A stretch of 64,000 nucleotides of DNA from the NCBI RefSeq assembly GCF_963675165.1, contig NC_087388.1, positions 1,280,800 to 1,344,799 of the forward strand, given 5' to 3'. This document shows, piece after piece, positions 23,501 to 35,745 of the stretch. Source of the stretch: Halichondria panicea. Lineage: Eukaryota; Porifera; Demospongiae; Suberitida; Halichondriidae. The notes under the pieces are model-generated. The model saw nothing but the letters and a program-made list of their open reading frames with translations, ran no database searches and was not told the DNA's origin. Each line of letters starts with the position of its first letter. Position 1 is the stretch's first letter. A program made the translations under genes and the position numbers.

Positions 23501-26500
23501 ATGTCCGAGGTTACAATGGTTATACTCTCCTTCACTATGCATGCAATGGTGGTCATATAGAACTGATAGACAAATTAGTGCTTGAATATGGCCTCAATCC
23601 CGCAGATAAAGATAATGATGGTAACACACCTCTACATGTTGCAGCCATTAAAGGACATGTTGAAACAGTAAGACTTTTGATTACTCAACACAAAATTGAT
23701 ATTAATATCACTAATAATGTTTACTCTACCCCATTGTGTTTAGCAGCTGAAGGTGGTCATGAGATTGTGATTTATGCCTTTATTAAAGAGTTTAAATGCA
23801 GCCCACATAACAGAGGCTACAATGGTCAAACTCTGCTTCACTATGCTTTCCAAAATGGTCACGTAGAACTATTGAATAAACTGGTAGCTCAATATAAGGT
23901 GGATCCAACAATTAGAGACAATGATGGGAACACACCTCTACATCTTTTGTGTCCTACACCGCATACTGAAGAAATGCTAAGAACAATCCTTTGCAAGTAC
24001 CAGTACTGGACAGTGTTTCAAGTTAATAATAAAGGTAACACCCCTCTTCACACAGCAACTCTATATGGGCAAACTCATTGTGCACGTTTACTATTGCAGA
24101 AGTATGATGCTCCACTTTTTGTGCGAAATACAGATGGGAAGACAGCCCTTGATTTAGCTAAACTTCAGAGAAAACAAGAAATTGTTACAATTTATGAAAA
24201 TCATACTTCCAAACTCCAATTAACCTATGAGCAACTAGACGAACTTGCTAAACAAGAGTTTACTGGTGAAAAGAACCTCACCAGAATATTTGTTGTAGGG
24301 CATCCAGGTGCAGGGAAATCCACGCTTGTTGAGACTATCAAAAAGGAAGGTTTCTTTAGCTACTTCAGCACATCAACTGTTGCCCCTCACACTCCAGGCA
24401 TTATTCCAAGTACTTATGACAGTAGTTATTATGGAAGAATGATACTCTATGATTTTGCTGGTGATTCCGAGTACTACTCCTCACATGCTGCAATTATGGA
24501 GTCAATCAACACATCAAAAGGAAGTAATATATATTTGATAGTTTGTGATTTGAGTAAAGGCGAAGAAGCTGCTGCCACTAAATACAGCTACTGGCTTTCA
24601 TTTCTATCATACAATATTAAGCAATTCTCAAACATGATTATCCTACCAGTGGGAAGCCATGCTGATGTAATCAACAAAACGTCAGTTGAACAAGTGTTAT
24701 GTGTTCTTGACAGCGTATCCCAAAAGTTCTGTAGCAGCTCTAAGATTGATGACTTTCAAATTGAACAAAGTGTTTCTCTTGATTCTCGTAAACGAGGGAC
24801 TGTAGTAAATGACATAAAGGAACTCACTAAGAAATTCTCCAATTTGGTATCCCTTTCCCCAGAGACAAGCACACTCTTGGGATTGTTGAAGAAAGACTTT
24901 GAACATGTTCCAGCTTGCAAAGTAAGCCTCCTTATCTCTCACATAGAAGATACTGGAATTCCACTGCCACTAAATTCTTCATCACTATACACTCTCATAA
25001 GAGAGTTGCATGATTTGGGTCTGCTAATGGTGATAGAGAGAGAAGGGGACTCCATTGAGAACCATATAATAATTCTCAAGATATCAACATTCACATCAAA
25101 TGTACACAAAAAACTATTTTCAAAGTCTGCTAAAGCTGACCTCACAGAGCACATTGATCAACTCAAGCTCAGCGTAGGCATTATTCCAGAATCACTACTT
25201 GAGAGAGTACTGCCAGAGTACATCACAAAAGAAAGTCTACTGCAGTTGCAGTACTGTCACGAAATTGAGAATTTGTATGTGGAAGAGGACCACAGTCTTT
25301 CTCAACTCACTTCAGAACCTGTACCAACAGATAGTGCCAGTAAAGAGAAATCTAATTTATTTTTCCCTGCTCTGTGTGATCTCAAGCTTGAAGACATTCA
25401 ATGGCCTAAATCCGAAGGTGATAAGATTACTTTGGGATGGTATGCTAAATGTGATGGTGACAGATTCGACTTCTTTCCAACACGATTTCTTCATGTGCTT
25501 ATCGTTCACCTCTCTCACAACTTTGCACTAAAACAAATCCTGCCCACAAGACACAGACTCTCCACTACAGCTTCCAATTCTTTGATTGCTGAGGTACATG
25601 CTGCCAATCCTAGCTGTCATGTCTGGTCGACTGGTCTGCATTGGCTTATGAAGAATGGAGTGGAAGTGTTTGTCGATATGCCTAAAGAAGCTGATAGTAA
25701 AGAACTGGTTGTACTAGCAAGGAGTGACGTCCGAAATCAAGCCAAGTGTTCTGAAACTCTGCATCAAGTTATTCAAAAGGTAGTGGAAGCAAAAATGGAG
25801 TTCTGTGCTAGTATAGTGCCTACTGTTTACCTTCTTGATCCGAGCAATCTCAAAGATGAACCTTTTACGAATGCTTTGAGTTCATCTAAATACGCTCTTA
25901 GTGATATCGAAGAAGCACTAGCAGAAGGCACTGAGGAAGTTGCCGATAAAGACAGGCAATGCTTCTCCACTCCGATCAAAGAATGGATCAGCCCAACAAG
26001 ATGGGCCATATCTTACTGGAGTAAGTTTCACACACACATATACACGCGTAATTAATTAATTTGTTTGTTATTGTACTACAGATTTGTTTTTTCCAATGAA
26101 TACCTTCTTGGTTCATTCTGCTTTGCAAGAAGTAAATAGTGCTCAATGGAAACTGCTAGGAATGAGTCTTCCGATCCCCTGGAACAAATTAGATGACATT
26201 GAGAATAATGACTCATCATACCCTGGTGACTTTGCTAAGAAAGAAGAAGTAATTCGACTATGGATGTCTCAAGAACCCACCTGGATAGTGTTGGTAGATG
26301 CTCTCAGTCAATCTGCATATGAATGGTCACAGAATTCGAGTCAAATCTCACAAAAGCATAGTAAGTACCTCACAATCATTAGCTATATTAATTGCTTATT
26401 CATGCATGCATTATATAATAATTATAGATGTGCCTCTACAAAAGAAAATTCTCGAAAAAGATTCATCTCTCCGTCCTAACGAGGACTTTCTCCAATCATT

Positions 26501-26708
26501 TGCTGCCATCATTGGCTCTCGTTGGCAGTGTCTTGCTTTTCCCCTATCCCTCACTTCTGAAGACATTGTGAGCATCAAGAGAGAGACAAGAGGAGCAGAG
26601 CCGACCAGACGAGCACTCGTCATGCTACAGAAGTGGGCAGCCAAGGAGACGGCAACTTATGGTCAGTTGAGAGAGAGACTCCGTACACTCTCAGTGTTTC
26701 ATATCTGA
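17539..26708 (+). CDS. Ankyrin-Roc-COR-death-death protein, gene 2 (two frameshifts)
   Basis: The exons are 17539-26020, 26082-26360 and 26428-26708, with GTAAGT...AG introns of 61 and 67 bp, both phase 1. The conceptual product, allowing for two single-base shifts, is about 3013 residues. The reading frame breaks at about 19048 (one A missing from AGCAAGCAC; stop at 19096) and at about 21778 (one extra T in CATATTGCAG; stop at 21792). Between them about 2.7 kb codes perfectly in another frame, and the original frame then resumes. Domains match gene 1: N-terminal ankyrins, about 17 triple-ankyrin units, Roc (GHPGAGKST at about 2254), COR and two death domains. All other sites are intact. It is either a very recent pseudogene or an otherwise good gene with two sequencing or assembly errors in a near-identical array. 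Confidence 0.8.
18283..23530 (+). repeat. Triple-ankyrin higher-order array, about 17 units
   Basis: Tandem units of 309 bp (three ankyrins each) lie within gene 2, many differing by only a few bases. Variant positions are limited: SIK/SFK, LNGC/LNGR, IELID/IEMID and GYNG/DDDG recur in mosaic combinations, as expected from repeated unequal exchange or gene conversion. One unit (near 22297) carries a 9-bp in-frame insertion adding Ser-Ile-Tyr. Both frameshifts of gene 2 lie in this array. Confidence 0.9.
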
Positions 26709-27004
26709 GAAAAGTATGTAGATAATTATGTCTGTTGACGAAAATGTATCACCTTGTTTGCGTCAATGATTTTTCAGAACTCAACAATTCACAAATTATT
26801 ACTTCTGCACTTTCAATTTACATTATTTTTACACTGCGCGCCTTGCAATACACTGCACATATAACTTTCAAAAAAGCACATATAATTATAGCCTTTACTA
26901 TAGTTTCTTAATGTTGTCAATTCTTAATTATTAGTCAATTAATGCTTCCCGAAATAATTTTTATACTGCAGCTAGAGCTTCAACTAGTGTTGTAAAAACT
27001 TCTG

Positions 27005-28935
27005 TAACAGCTCCAAGATTGATGATTTATAAAGCGTTGCTTTTGATGTCATAAATGAGAAGCTGTGAGTGACTTATCGTCCTCTGTCGGATTTTCCCCG
27101 GAGACAAGCTCTCTTCTGGGATTGTAAAATAACATTCCAGCTTGCAAATAAAGCCTCCTTATCTCTCACATAGAAGATACTGAAATTCCGCTCACACCCT
27201 AAGAGAATTACTCGTATCAGATGTCCCATAATGATAATGTTCATTGTCAAGTCTGCTAAAGCAGACATCACCAATTACATCGATCAACTCAAGCTCAGCG
27301 TTGTCATAATTAAAGAGTCGCTACTGCATGGAAAAAATACTACCAGAATATACCACAAGCTGCAGTACTGCCAGGGAATTTGTACATGGAAGAGTACAAC
27401 AGTCTTTCTCAACTCACTTCAGAACCAGTACCAACTGAGAGTGCCACTAAAGAGAAATCTCATCTGCTTTTTTAATTTCTGGGTCAAGGGTGACAAGATT
27501 ACCCAGGATTTTATGCTGAATGTGATGTTGGCAGATTTGACTATTTCCTAACGATTTCTTCATCTCATTTCTCTTACAGCTTTTCATGAAAACTAAACTT
27601 GCCAACAAGCCGCAGGCTCTCTATAATATCTTCTGAATTTTGATTTTCTGATTCTTCTACTGCTAATTGTTCTTTAATTGCAGAGGTTCAATTATGCTGC
27701 TAATCCTCGCTGTCATGTCTGGTCTACATGTACTATACTTGGTATGCAGGCTTATGAAGAATAGAGTTGGGTGTATTTGTTGATATGTCTAAAGACGCTG
27801 ATAGGAAAGAACCTAATAGCGAGAAGTTTACTAACAAAATATATACACTCTGTATAATTATATTGTCTTCTGTTTATCTTCTTTATCCGAGCAATCTCAA
27901 GGATGAAACTTTTACAAATGCTAGAAGTGCACCTAATTATGCTCTAAGAGATATTGATGAAGCATTAGCAGAAGGAACTAAGCAAGTCATGGAAAGAAGG
28001 ATATGCTTCTCTATTCCGATGAAAGATTGGGTCATCCCAAAAGATGGACTGGATCTACATAATTATTACTGGAGTAAGTTTCAAGCACGCACACGCACAC
28101 GCACACACCACATGTAAATGTTGTTGTTTCCAATGCATATATACCCTTAAAGTTACAACTCAACATTGGATCAGCTCACACACAGGTGATATTCTACTAG
28201 AGTAAGCAGCAACAAACCCCACGTTTAATTTGTTCATGAGCTTAATTACACTTTGTACAGATTAATTTGTTGTTTCCGATGTGTGAGTCCATGATTGACT
28301 CTGCTTTGAACTGCTTAGGAATGAAACGAAGCATCCTTCCCTGGTGATAATTATTGCCAAGAAATAATTCGTCCGTGGATGTCTCAAGAACCCACCTGAA
28401 AAACATTGGTAGACGCTCTCGTAGTCAACCTACAATTGGATTGTCCAACAAAACAATTAAGTCAAATCTCACAAGAGCACAGTAAGTATATTACCGTTTA
28501 GCAGGTATATTTTGAGAGTAGCAGAATGACTGTTAGAAATTAAGGTTTTCGTGGAATAGCAGTGGGTATAACAGTACATGCTTAATTAGTGAAAACCACG
28601 AACATTATACCCTCGGAATATACCCGCTGTATAATAATACGGTATAATTATATAGCTATAATTATAGCTATAATTATTCATTCATTCTATTGTAGACGTG
28701 CTTCTACACAAGAAAAGCATTATCGAAAACAATCATCTGTCCGTTCTGACGATAAAACTTTCTCCAATCATTTGCTGCCATCATTGGCTCTCGTTGGCAG
28801 TGTCTTGCCTTTCCCCTCTCCCTCACTTCTGAAGACATTGTGAGCATCAACAGAGAGACAAGAGGATCAGAGCCAACCAGATGACAAGCACTCGTCATGC
28901 TACATGGTCATACACTTTCCGTGTTTCATATCTGT
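27005..28935 (+). pseudogene. Pseudogene of the 3' half of the ankyrin family (tail 2)
   Basis: Starts at the late Roc equivalent (AGCTCCAAGATTGATGA) and continues through a decayed COR region. A fairly clean fragment ending in the YW and donor lies near 28074. A shortened first death-domain relic (28255-28487), an inverted-repeat MITE (28493-28644) and a second death-domain exon relic (28697-28935) follow. Many frameshifts and deletions are present. Near 28115 it has the uninterrupted sequence that serves as empty site for the 1135-bp insertion in tail 3c. Confidence 0.85.
28493..28644. mobile_element. Inverted-repeat MITE in the last intron of pseudogene tail 2
   Basis: The ends ACCGTTTAGCAGGTATATTT and AATATACCCGCTG...ATACGGT are the same as in 15896-16076 and 60855-61013, at the same position between the two death-domain exons. 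Confidence 0.75.
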
Positions 28936-29943
28936 ACCACATTATGTTAGATTTAGCTGCATGCATTCAATTGCACTTACATACTGTAGATATAGCTGTT
29001 CAATCCAACACATGTTTGTGTCGCTGAACTTTCAGAACTCATGCCTTGCCACGTAAGCAAAAATTACTTACTGCTACACTTCCAATTGTCATTTTTTTAC
29101 TGATATAATTAATATAATTATATACAACATCTTACGTCCTTCAAAATTAGCACATTTTTGTTACTACTGTACAGTTATTCTAATGTTGTCAACTCTGACC
29201 AGAATTAAATTAATTTTTGCACTCAGTTCTATATAGCTAATGGCCGGTTGTGCATGCAATGTCATGACTTAATTAGGTACTGTGTTATTCATCAGTCACT
29301 GCCTCTGTTTTAATATTCTCGGATCCAGATTGGCTTTAGCTTATTAATGCCATATCTATACCCCTATACACCAATTCGGTTATCCTGACACGTAACATAA
29401 TTATACACCAGCTAAATGTGTAGGACATGATATAATTGCGCCAACAGAACCTATATACATTCAGTATGAGTTATTCATCACTTCCTTTCCAGTTCCAGTA
29501 ACTGTTACATTTAAATGTCATGCAAGTATATACACATCAATAATTCAGTGACTATACAATAAATGCGCATCATAAAAACTCGATATTAGTAAAAGCAGGA
29601 GTTCATTAAATAAGTACCAAAAAGTTAATACACACTATACAGCTTCTTTGTTGTGCACAGGGCCCCTTGCTCTGGCCTTGCCCTAGCTTTTGCTTTGCAT
29701 TTGCCATGGCTGTCAAATTCCAGTGGATCAAAGTTTGCAATTAACTGTTTTGGAACCTTCCTTTAAAATTCCTGGATCCGCCACTGCTCTGTATCACTTC
29801 TTCGCTCTTGCAGTGAGGCCGAGGGTCAGAAAGTTGTCAGTGTTCAGTTTAGCAGTTATATTTAATGCAAACAGTCAGCAGTGTTGGGGGTCAGGGGGTG
29901 AGTACAATTGCACATGTATATATAGAAGTGTACTGCACCACCA

Positions 29944-30162
29944 TTAAGCCTGTTCAGGCTCTTGTAGCTTCAAAACGGTTGTCACACAAGCAGCGCATTG
30001 TTTCCTCTTCTGATATACGCTATATAACACTGGAGCATGATAGAAAGCAAGCACACGCTGTATATCTTCATTTTCAAAACAGGTTACTGCGTTGTCAACG
30101 TTTTTCTTGCCTTTTTTTCTTGTCTGTCTAGTCAGCCAGTTCTTAATGTGGCCCGGCTTTCC
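29944..30162 (-). CDS. Possible terminal exon of an unknown minus-strand gene, copy A
   Basis: On the minus strand a pyrimidine-rich acceptor ending TTTCTGCAG at 30163 is followed by 73 open codons to TAA at 29944-29946. The peptide begins GKPGHIKNWL, contains a lysine-rich patch and CAAC, and ends KLQEPEQA. Acceptor, frame and stop are unchanged in the second copy (62270-62488). I do not recognise the family, and no upstream exon is convincing. Because the two copies are young duplicates, conservation is weak evidence. It may be part of a dead transposon. Confidence 0.3.
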   Translation of the reverse strand, partial: GKPGHIKNWLTRQTRKKGKKNVDNAVTCFENEDIQRVLAFYHAPVLYSVYQKRKQCAACVTTVLKLQEPEQA

Positions 30163-31166
30163 CTGCAGAAATAGAGCAGTCTGAACATGAGTCAAAATGT
30201 GTGCAATTGAAAACACACACAATAGGGCACTGTCAATCCTATAACTGGTTGTACTAATATCTTTAAGATCAATCTACACTACTTGAGTGTACATTTTCGA
30301 GGACCTACTCTATGTACCTAATTCTATGCAACCACAACACTTAAGCTGGATTTCCTCCGCAACTGCCATAATAATCTCCTCACGTTATCCAACAATATAT
30401 ACATGACTTGCATCATCAATGTATAGTATACAACTCTGTGCAGAAAATAATTATTATACATACATATACATGCCTTGGCTTTTTGGAACACAGCATCACC
30501 CGTTTTAGATGAATACAGTGAATCAAAATTAAATGACCAGATGTGCGATTGATGAAGCCAATGATGTGTGTGACTTGACAGAATCTAAACATTCGAGTAA
30601 TGTATGGGCAAGAGTACACTCTTGGTATATATGCGTTAGTCACCCATCCATTTGATTTCATAATCTGAAACTTCCTGTTTGAATAAAATCTACTTGTGGT
30701 AGTTTATAGTGTCTAACTTGGGGTTGAAGAAGCCTTGAAAAATAATTATATAGGTCACACGCACCAGTCTTCCTGTGAAAAGAAGTGAGAAGCCGCCACA
30801 TAACGAAAAGTTTCATGCATAATTACAATCACACGTGTATGCCAGCTAAAATTATGATAACTGAACCTCATTCTATGGGTTAGTCAGCACCTTCATTTCT
30901 TCGTGACGTATGGAAAAAGAATCCCAAAGTGCTGGCAACATACATAACTGCATATTGCACTAGATCATTACGTATATTTGCATAACGATGTTATTATATC
31001 ATTATTATACGATTATATCAGTTCAAGTCAGCAAGCAATGATTTATGTCAGTTGTGTGCTGGTTTATGTCTATACGGCTTAATTTTGTATAATTAGAGAA
31101 CAATTAAGCACGTTTTAAAATAGAATAATAGATGAAATTTATGGGCCTGATTTGAGCCATGACAAC

Positions 31167-31570
31167 TTATTCAGGAGTTGCTTGTACTCGAGTCACGGTT
31201 TGGCTCTTCATACTACAATCCCAACCACAGCTCGATAGGCTGGTCTGTGTATATACAGTGTTGACAAGCTGGTCATAATGACTTGATGAAATGACGTTCT
31301 CCAAGCGGTGCATTTGTAAATTGTGTGGGTGGATATAGATGCCAAGCGTGATATTATGTAATCCTTTTGAGCCTTCTGGCCGTCTCTGGTGGGCGGTCTC
31401 TGGTGGCATCCTTCCTTCTGCATGCTTTCGCTTTGCTGACTTTTTCGTAAAGGGTGCATTCCCTAAGAACCTCACTTCTGCAGCGTCCTCCAATTCTTGT
31501 CACGTTCCGAGGTTTGCCATTGCAAGGTCTGTGACATTTGCATGCATCAGGCCAAGAAGATGGTCCAGTG
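31167..31570 (-). other. Coding-like minus-strand segment, probably decayed
   Basis: A minus-strand frame reads QELEDAAEVRF, then KKSAKRKHAEGRMPPE and more, a composition that looks protein-like. Related sequence at 63552-63850 keeps the frame for part of its length, while the copy near 37520-37800 has a frame change within it. I recognise no family. It could be an exon of the same unknown gene as 29944-30162, or remains of a mobile element. Confidence 0.2.
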
Positions 31571-31683
31571 TGTGAGCCTGTTTTTAATAACAATGATTTG
31601 CAAATCGAAAATGTGGTCGAAACGATTGAGGTACCGGCCGTGGAAGGGGATGTCGACAAAGGAGACTTTGTAATTCGGATTGA

Positions 31684-31960
31684 AGCAGTGAGACGACACC
31701 TGATCATAATTAGTAAGCACAGTACTGATAATTATTGATTGCACTATTTATAGGGACAACTCTACTCTATTAATAACAGTCGTGCTGAATGGTCATGTAC
31801 GCATTTAGAAGATGCGTTAATCAAATACTTGCAGCCATCTTATACCGGAGGATACAATAGTTCACATGCATACTGCAATGGTCAACAATAGGAGTGCACC
31901 GCTGCAAAATTGTAAAATGTGTGCTTTGCTACTATAGTGTTTCAAGTTAGTGCATGTAGT
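31684..31960 (+). pseudogene. Ankyrin-array relic
   Basis: The sequence GCAGTGAGACGACACCTGAT, then TAGTAAGCACAGTACTGAT, then GTGCTGAATGGTCATGT, matches the TVRHLISKHSAD and ALNGH part of the ankyrin units. Small insertions (TAATTA, AATT) and stops destroy the frame. A later GTGTTTCAAGTTA matches the post-array TVFQV motif. It shows that at least one more family member once lay here. Confidence 0.7.
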
Positions 31961-32011
31961 GCTCTAATGTAATGCTTTTTGGAGCAGATTATAGGAACAT
32001 ACTGCAAGCTA

Positions 32012-32181
32012 CAGTGGAACCCCTCTATAACGGACATCTTTGGGGAACAATGTTTTCGCCTTTATACAGAGGTGGCCTTTGTTGAGAGGTTGTTTTGTTC
32101 ATTTGGGACCTGGGTGCCTGGCCGTTATAATTATAGCAGCTGGCCTTTATTCGGAGGTGGTTGTTAACAGAGGTTCCACTG
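32012..32181. mobile_element. 170-bp CAGTGGAACC-ended MITE with TA target duplication
   Basis: The termini CAGTGGAACC and GGTTCCACTG are perfect inverted repeats flanked by TA on both sides (32010-32011, 32182-32183), as for Tc1/mariner-type MITEs. A left-end fragment is at 1545. The duplicated segment 36960-38830 lacks this region altogether. Confidence 0.8.
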
Positions 32182-32189
32182 TAATTGAT

Positions 32190-33234
32190 AGTAATCCCTA
32201 TGCACTCATGACACTTTTGCAGGCACTGCTGGAGTATTTGGCATTAATTTGATTTCCTTTGCAACTACCATAACATATTTTATATTGTTTGTCACAATAC
32301 TTAACATGATTGTACCAAGGACGCCCTTGATTGCACTATACAACTCTTGACATTGTAAACTGGTTCTCACTCAACACATGTATATAAATACCTGTTATGG
32401 CTTTTTGAAGCCATAGGAGCAGTATCGCCCTCATTTTGGATGAGGAAAACTTGAAGAGAGATACAGGTACAGCAAATCAGTGTGTGCAATTGATGAAACC
32501 ATATAGCGTTCCTTCACTTTCATCACAGTATAGGCCTAATTAAACTGCACCAAGCAAGGAATGCTCACTGCCTCTGCATGTTTCTTTGTGTAAATGCTGT
32601 CAAATTAATTAGCCAGATTGATGATTTAGGCCCTTTGCTAGATCTAACCAGCTATCTGTGAAACACGCGCCAATCTAGTCTTCCTGACATGTGAAAAGAA
32701 GTGACGAGCTGACACTTAACGAAAAGATTCTTATATAGACACACGTCATGTATAGACACACGTACGCCAGCTAAATTGTTATATCAATAATTTTTATGAT
32801 ACTGGAACACTGAATTGTGTGTGACTTGACACATTCATTTTAATTTACCACAACTTCCATTTCCTCTGACATTTTAACTTCCTGTTTGACATGTGCAATA
32901 AAATCTCTATACTTGATTTGAAGAAGCCTTGAAATTAAACAAGCAACCAAGCAGACTGTACCAGTTGTCCCATCACAAGACTAGAGACAAAAAGTGGTTT
33001 TCTAAGGTAAAAACTCACTTTTGTGAATTCTGATCTGTTTTATGAATAGCTCTCTTTTACATGTTGTTTGTACCACTCTTATGCACACTACCTAACATAA
33101 GTGTCTGCATGCAGAAACCTGCTCCCAGTCCTTTAATTAATAGCTCATCTTACTAATAATTATAGCTAGTGTTTAGAATTTGTATTGATTGTATAGAGGT
33201 TATTCTGCATACCATATAATTATTGTGTACTATA
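32190..33234. repeat. Non-coding segment, second half duplicated at 37960-38393
   Basis: No gene is recognised. From about 32797 (ATGATACTGGAACACTGAATT) onward the sequence matches 37967 onward. The match includes the stretch with 'tcccagtcctttaattaatagc' and the repeat around 33235. The first 600 bp have no match in the window. Confidence 0.6.
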
Positions 33235-33330
33235 GGGCTCAGTGAACCCCGGACCCTGGGCCCTAGGATCCAGTGACTCTTAAGATTTAATTAGTGACCC
33301 CCATAAACACTGCATAAATTTTACAAAACA
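33235..33330. repeat. Short dispersed repeat with AGTGACCCCCATAAACACTG
   Basis: Copies with the same order of strings (GGACCCTGGG, GATCCAGTGACTCTTAAGAT, GTGACCCCCATAAACACTGC) occur at 38393-38480 and, diverged, at 39770-39846. A still shorter match is at 43281-43325. Function unknown. Confidence 0.55.
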
Positions 33331-33689
33331 CTCAGTGACCGGGGATCACTGGATCCTCCAATACTGCATGGGTTTTAATAAGTTTCTTTTGGTTGCAAAT
33401 TTCGAGTCATTGCAAACGAATGACACTCAAAGTAAGCGCATGCAATTTCGCTAGAAACGCAGTATATAGGCCTTGTATACCTTCATTCGTAAGGGATTAC
33501 TCAAACCAGTATGCGAGTAACACAATAGTAAATTGTCTTTATATTGTCTGCATGTGTACATGTGTTGCGTGTAGTACAATTGCATTGTGTGCTGCATGTG
33601 TGTTGTGTGTAATGGCATTGTATAGCACAGTGACTCAGTGGCAGTGACTCAGTGGTAGATCCAGGAAAAATGAAAGAGGGATTCCAAAC

Positions 33690-34068
33690 CAGGGCCGTAG
33701 ATAGCTTAGTGTGCAGGGGTGGTAAAATAAAAGCTGAACATTTTTTTAGTAAAAAAAGGTCAACTGTTATTTCATATCCTCTGAGTATGGCAACTTGCTG
33801 TGGCACCAACTTAGACCAACTAAAACAAGGTAGCTTGAGCTAGAAAGGTACTCCTGCTTCCAGAGGCGCAGTGGAGCTCAGAATTTTACCTAAAAAACAG
33901 GTCATCACTCGTTCTCAACAGTCAGCATGCGCATCAGATAGCCCTGCCCACATCTCAATTTCATTACATCATTCTAATCGATAAAAGCATTGTGCATGTG
34001 CAGTATTTTGGCAGATCTAGAATGCCAGGGGGGCAACTGCCCCCTGCCCTCCGCTGTCTACGGCCCTG
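33690..34068. mobile_element. 379-bp CAGGGCCGTAGA-ended element nested in the MITE
   Basis: The ends CAGGGCCGTAGATAGC and GCTGTCTACGGCCCTG are inverted repeats. CAAAC flanks both sides (33685-33689, 34069-34073), while the uninterrupted MITE at 8159 has a single CAAAC. The short open frame that crosses it is not a gene. Confidence 0.75.
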
Positions 34069-34309
34069 CAAACTAACGAGCGCATAGTGCGAATAATTTT
34101 GGGGTTACGCCCACTTCCGGTCACATGTTGTGCAGTAAGATTAAGGAAAATCCCATTCTCAGCCTGGGAAAGTCCCATAATAGACTTGCGTAGAGCTAAC
34201 TAGCTGCCACGAACAGTCAACTAGCTAGCCTATAGGCTAACCATTGACTTTGAACACTCCTTTGGCAGTTGATACATCAAAACAACAGGTACAGGTTACA
34301 ATGAAAGCA

Positions 34310-34430
34310 TGCCTCGGTGGAGATGCCAAAGCTACATAACATAAAGCTACTAATACTTTTATTCATGTACGTGATGAACATTATTTTGCTGCATGCAAAC
34401 TAAGAGTGGGTAATGATCGACCATGATTGT
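34310..34430. repeat. Repeat also found inverted at 47290-47440
   Basis: The string GCCTCGGTGGAGATGCCAAA and the following GCTACATAACATAAAGC, CATGCAAAC and GGGTAATGATCGACCATGAT reappear as reverse complement just upstream of ankyrin gene 3. No coding capacity is seen. Confidence 0.65.
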
Positions 34431-34468
34431 CGTTAAAAACGATCGATAAAAAGTTCAAGTCTAAAATC

Positions 34469-35345
34469 ATAGATATAAGAGGGAGAGGGATGGGAAACGG
34501 AGCACGTGCGCACAATCACTTCTGTGTAATGCCAAAAGTTGATCCGCGTTACGGCTCTAGACACCCCGCCAACCCAGCGGGAAATGTTATTACTATCATT
34601 CACAGCTCCCCACTGGGACTCTTAGTCCTGTGCTGAGCATCCACGCCTACTGTGCATCATATAGAAGCGTTGTGTATCTCACCAAGAGCTTGAAAACTTT
34701 CAAAGGCAGTTTTTTGAGTGTTGTATTATCGTTTCGGCTCTATCTAGTGGCTTTGTGTACCTTCTACAAGGAGAGGCTGTGACTACAGCCCAAAATATTA
34801 ATGATTCCCTCTTTCTTAAGTAGCTGGGCATTGTATGCAAGTAAAATCAAAGCCACTTGGCTTTAGGTTGGTAAGTAATGTTCATTTTTGTCTTAGTAAG
34901 CTGGTTTTTAAAAGCATACTTTTTGGGTACCCATTTAGAAAGTTACATCAATGATTGAATGTAGGTACATGTCTCTTTGTATTCATTGATAGTTGGTTCA
35001 TCGTATCGGCACAGTAATTTACGACAGAACTTTGCTACATTTCCATAATTCTCTATCATGTCTGTGACTGTACTGGAATACTCAACGATACAGACAGAGC
35101 TCCTCTCAAGAATTTGCTGTCCAAGCTGCTTTTTACTGCTTGGAGGGTCTCACTAACTATTGCTGCTACCTTGTTGTGACTGTTCCACTAGCCATTGCTA
35201 ATACATGGAGCTCAGTAGCTAGTTTATAGCCTAGTACTAGCTAAAAGCATGGGTTGGAGGAAATAAAGAAGAAAACATTGACCGAAACGCGGATCGTCAA
35301 TGCTATTTACGTAGCGTTTCCCATCCCTCTCCCTCTTATATCTAT
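34469..35345. mobile_element. 877-bp ATAGAT-family inverted-repeat element
   Basis: The ends ATAGATATAAGAGGGAGAGG and the complementary CCTCTCCCTCTTATATCTAT match the termini of 44060-45502. The flanks TCTAAAATC and GCTAAAATT agree at 7 of 9 positions, consistent with an aged 9-bp target duplication. No transposase is encoded. Confidence 0.65.
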
Positions 35346-35499
35346 GCTAAAATTAATGGATGCCATCAGCAGAGCCTTGCAGCTCTATTCTCACTCTTGC
35401 AGCTACCAATAGGATACAATAGCTAGCATTCTAGTGCAGAGCTAACTAGTAAGTAGAGTAGCAACACTCGGTAAACAAGTTTGGCTGCGTGCTCTTCTG

Positions 35500-35745
35500 A
35501 AAAGGTCTGAAAAGGCTACAATGGCATTCCAAGTAAGCAAAACTAGGCATAACTCGAGAACGAAGCTTTATTTTGCAAATCCACGAATGAAAACATTACT
35601 AGAAGCCTATAGAAACTCTTACTTGCACTTCATTGATCCTTGAGCATCTGTAGCAGTCTACACACACATGCAGACACACACACACACACACAAACACACT
35701 ACCGTATACCTCGCTTGCGCATGCGCACCGAGGCATAATCATTGA
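35500..35745 (-). repeat. Repeat family R1, reverse copy with CA microsatellite
   Basis: Reading the minus strand, the head TGCCTCGGTGCGCATGCGCA, ATACGGTAGTGTG and a TG run are followed by GTGCAAGTAAGAGTTTCTA and GGCTTCTAGTAATG. These match R1 body sequence near 43775. A second, head-only copy facing the other way lies at 35895-35977. Confidence 0.6.

Larger units (their letters stand above)
28936..31735. repeat. Duplicated 2.8-kb flank, copy A
   Basis: Nearly identical and collinear with 61290-64000, which runs to the window edge. The two differ by scattered substitutions and very small indels, many of them insertions of TAATTA-like strings. Both begin immediately after the second death-domain relic, so the flank was duplicated together with the gene and its pseudogene tail. 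The part after about 30740 also matches 36960 onward. Confidence 0.9.

Noticed and set aside
24697..25154. Antisense open frames opposite the GTPase and COR exons (also at 11959, 53055, 53297)
   Set aside because: They mirror the conserved sense coding sequence in every paralog, have no motifs or splice context, and are explained by codon composition of the sense strand.
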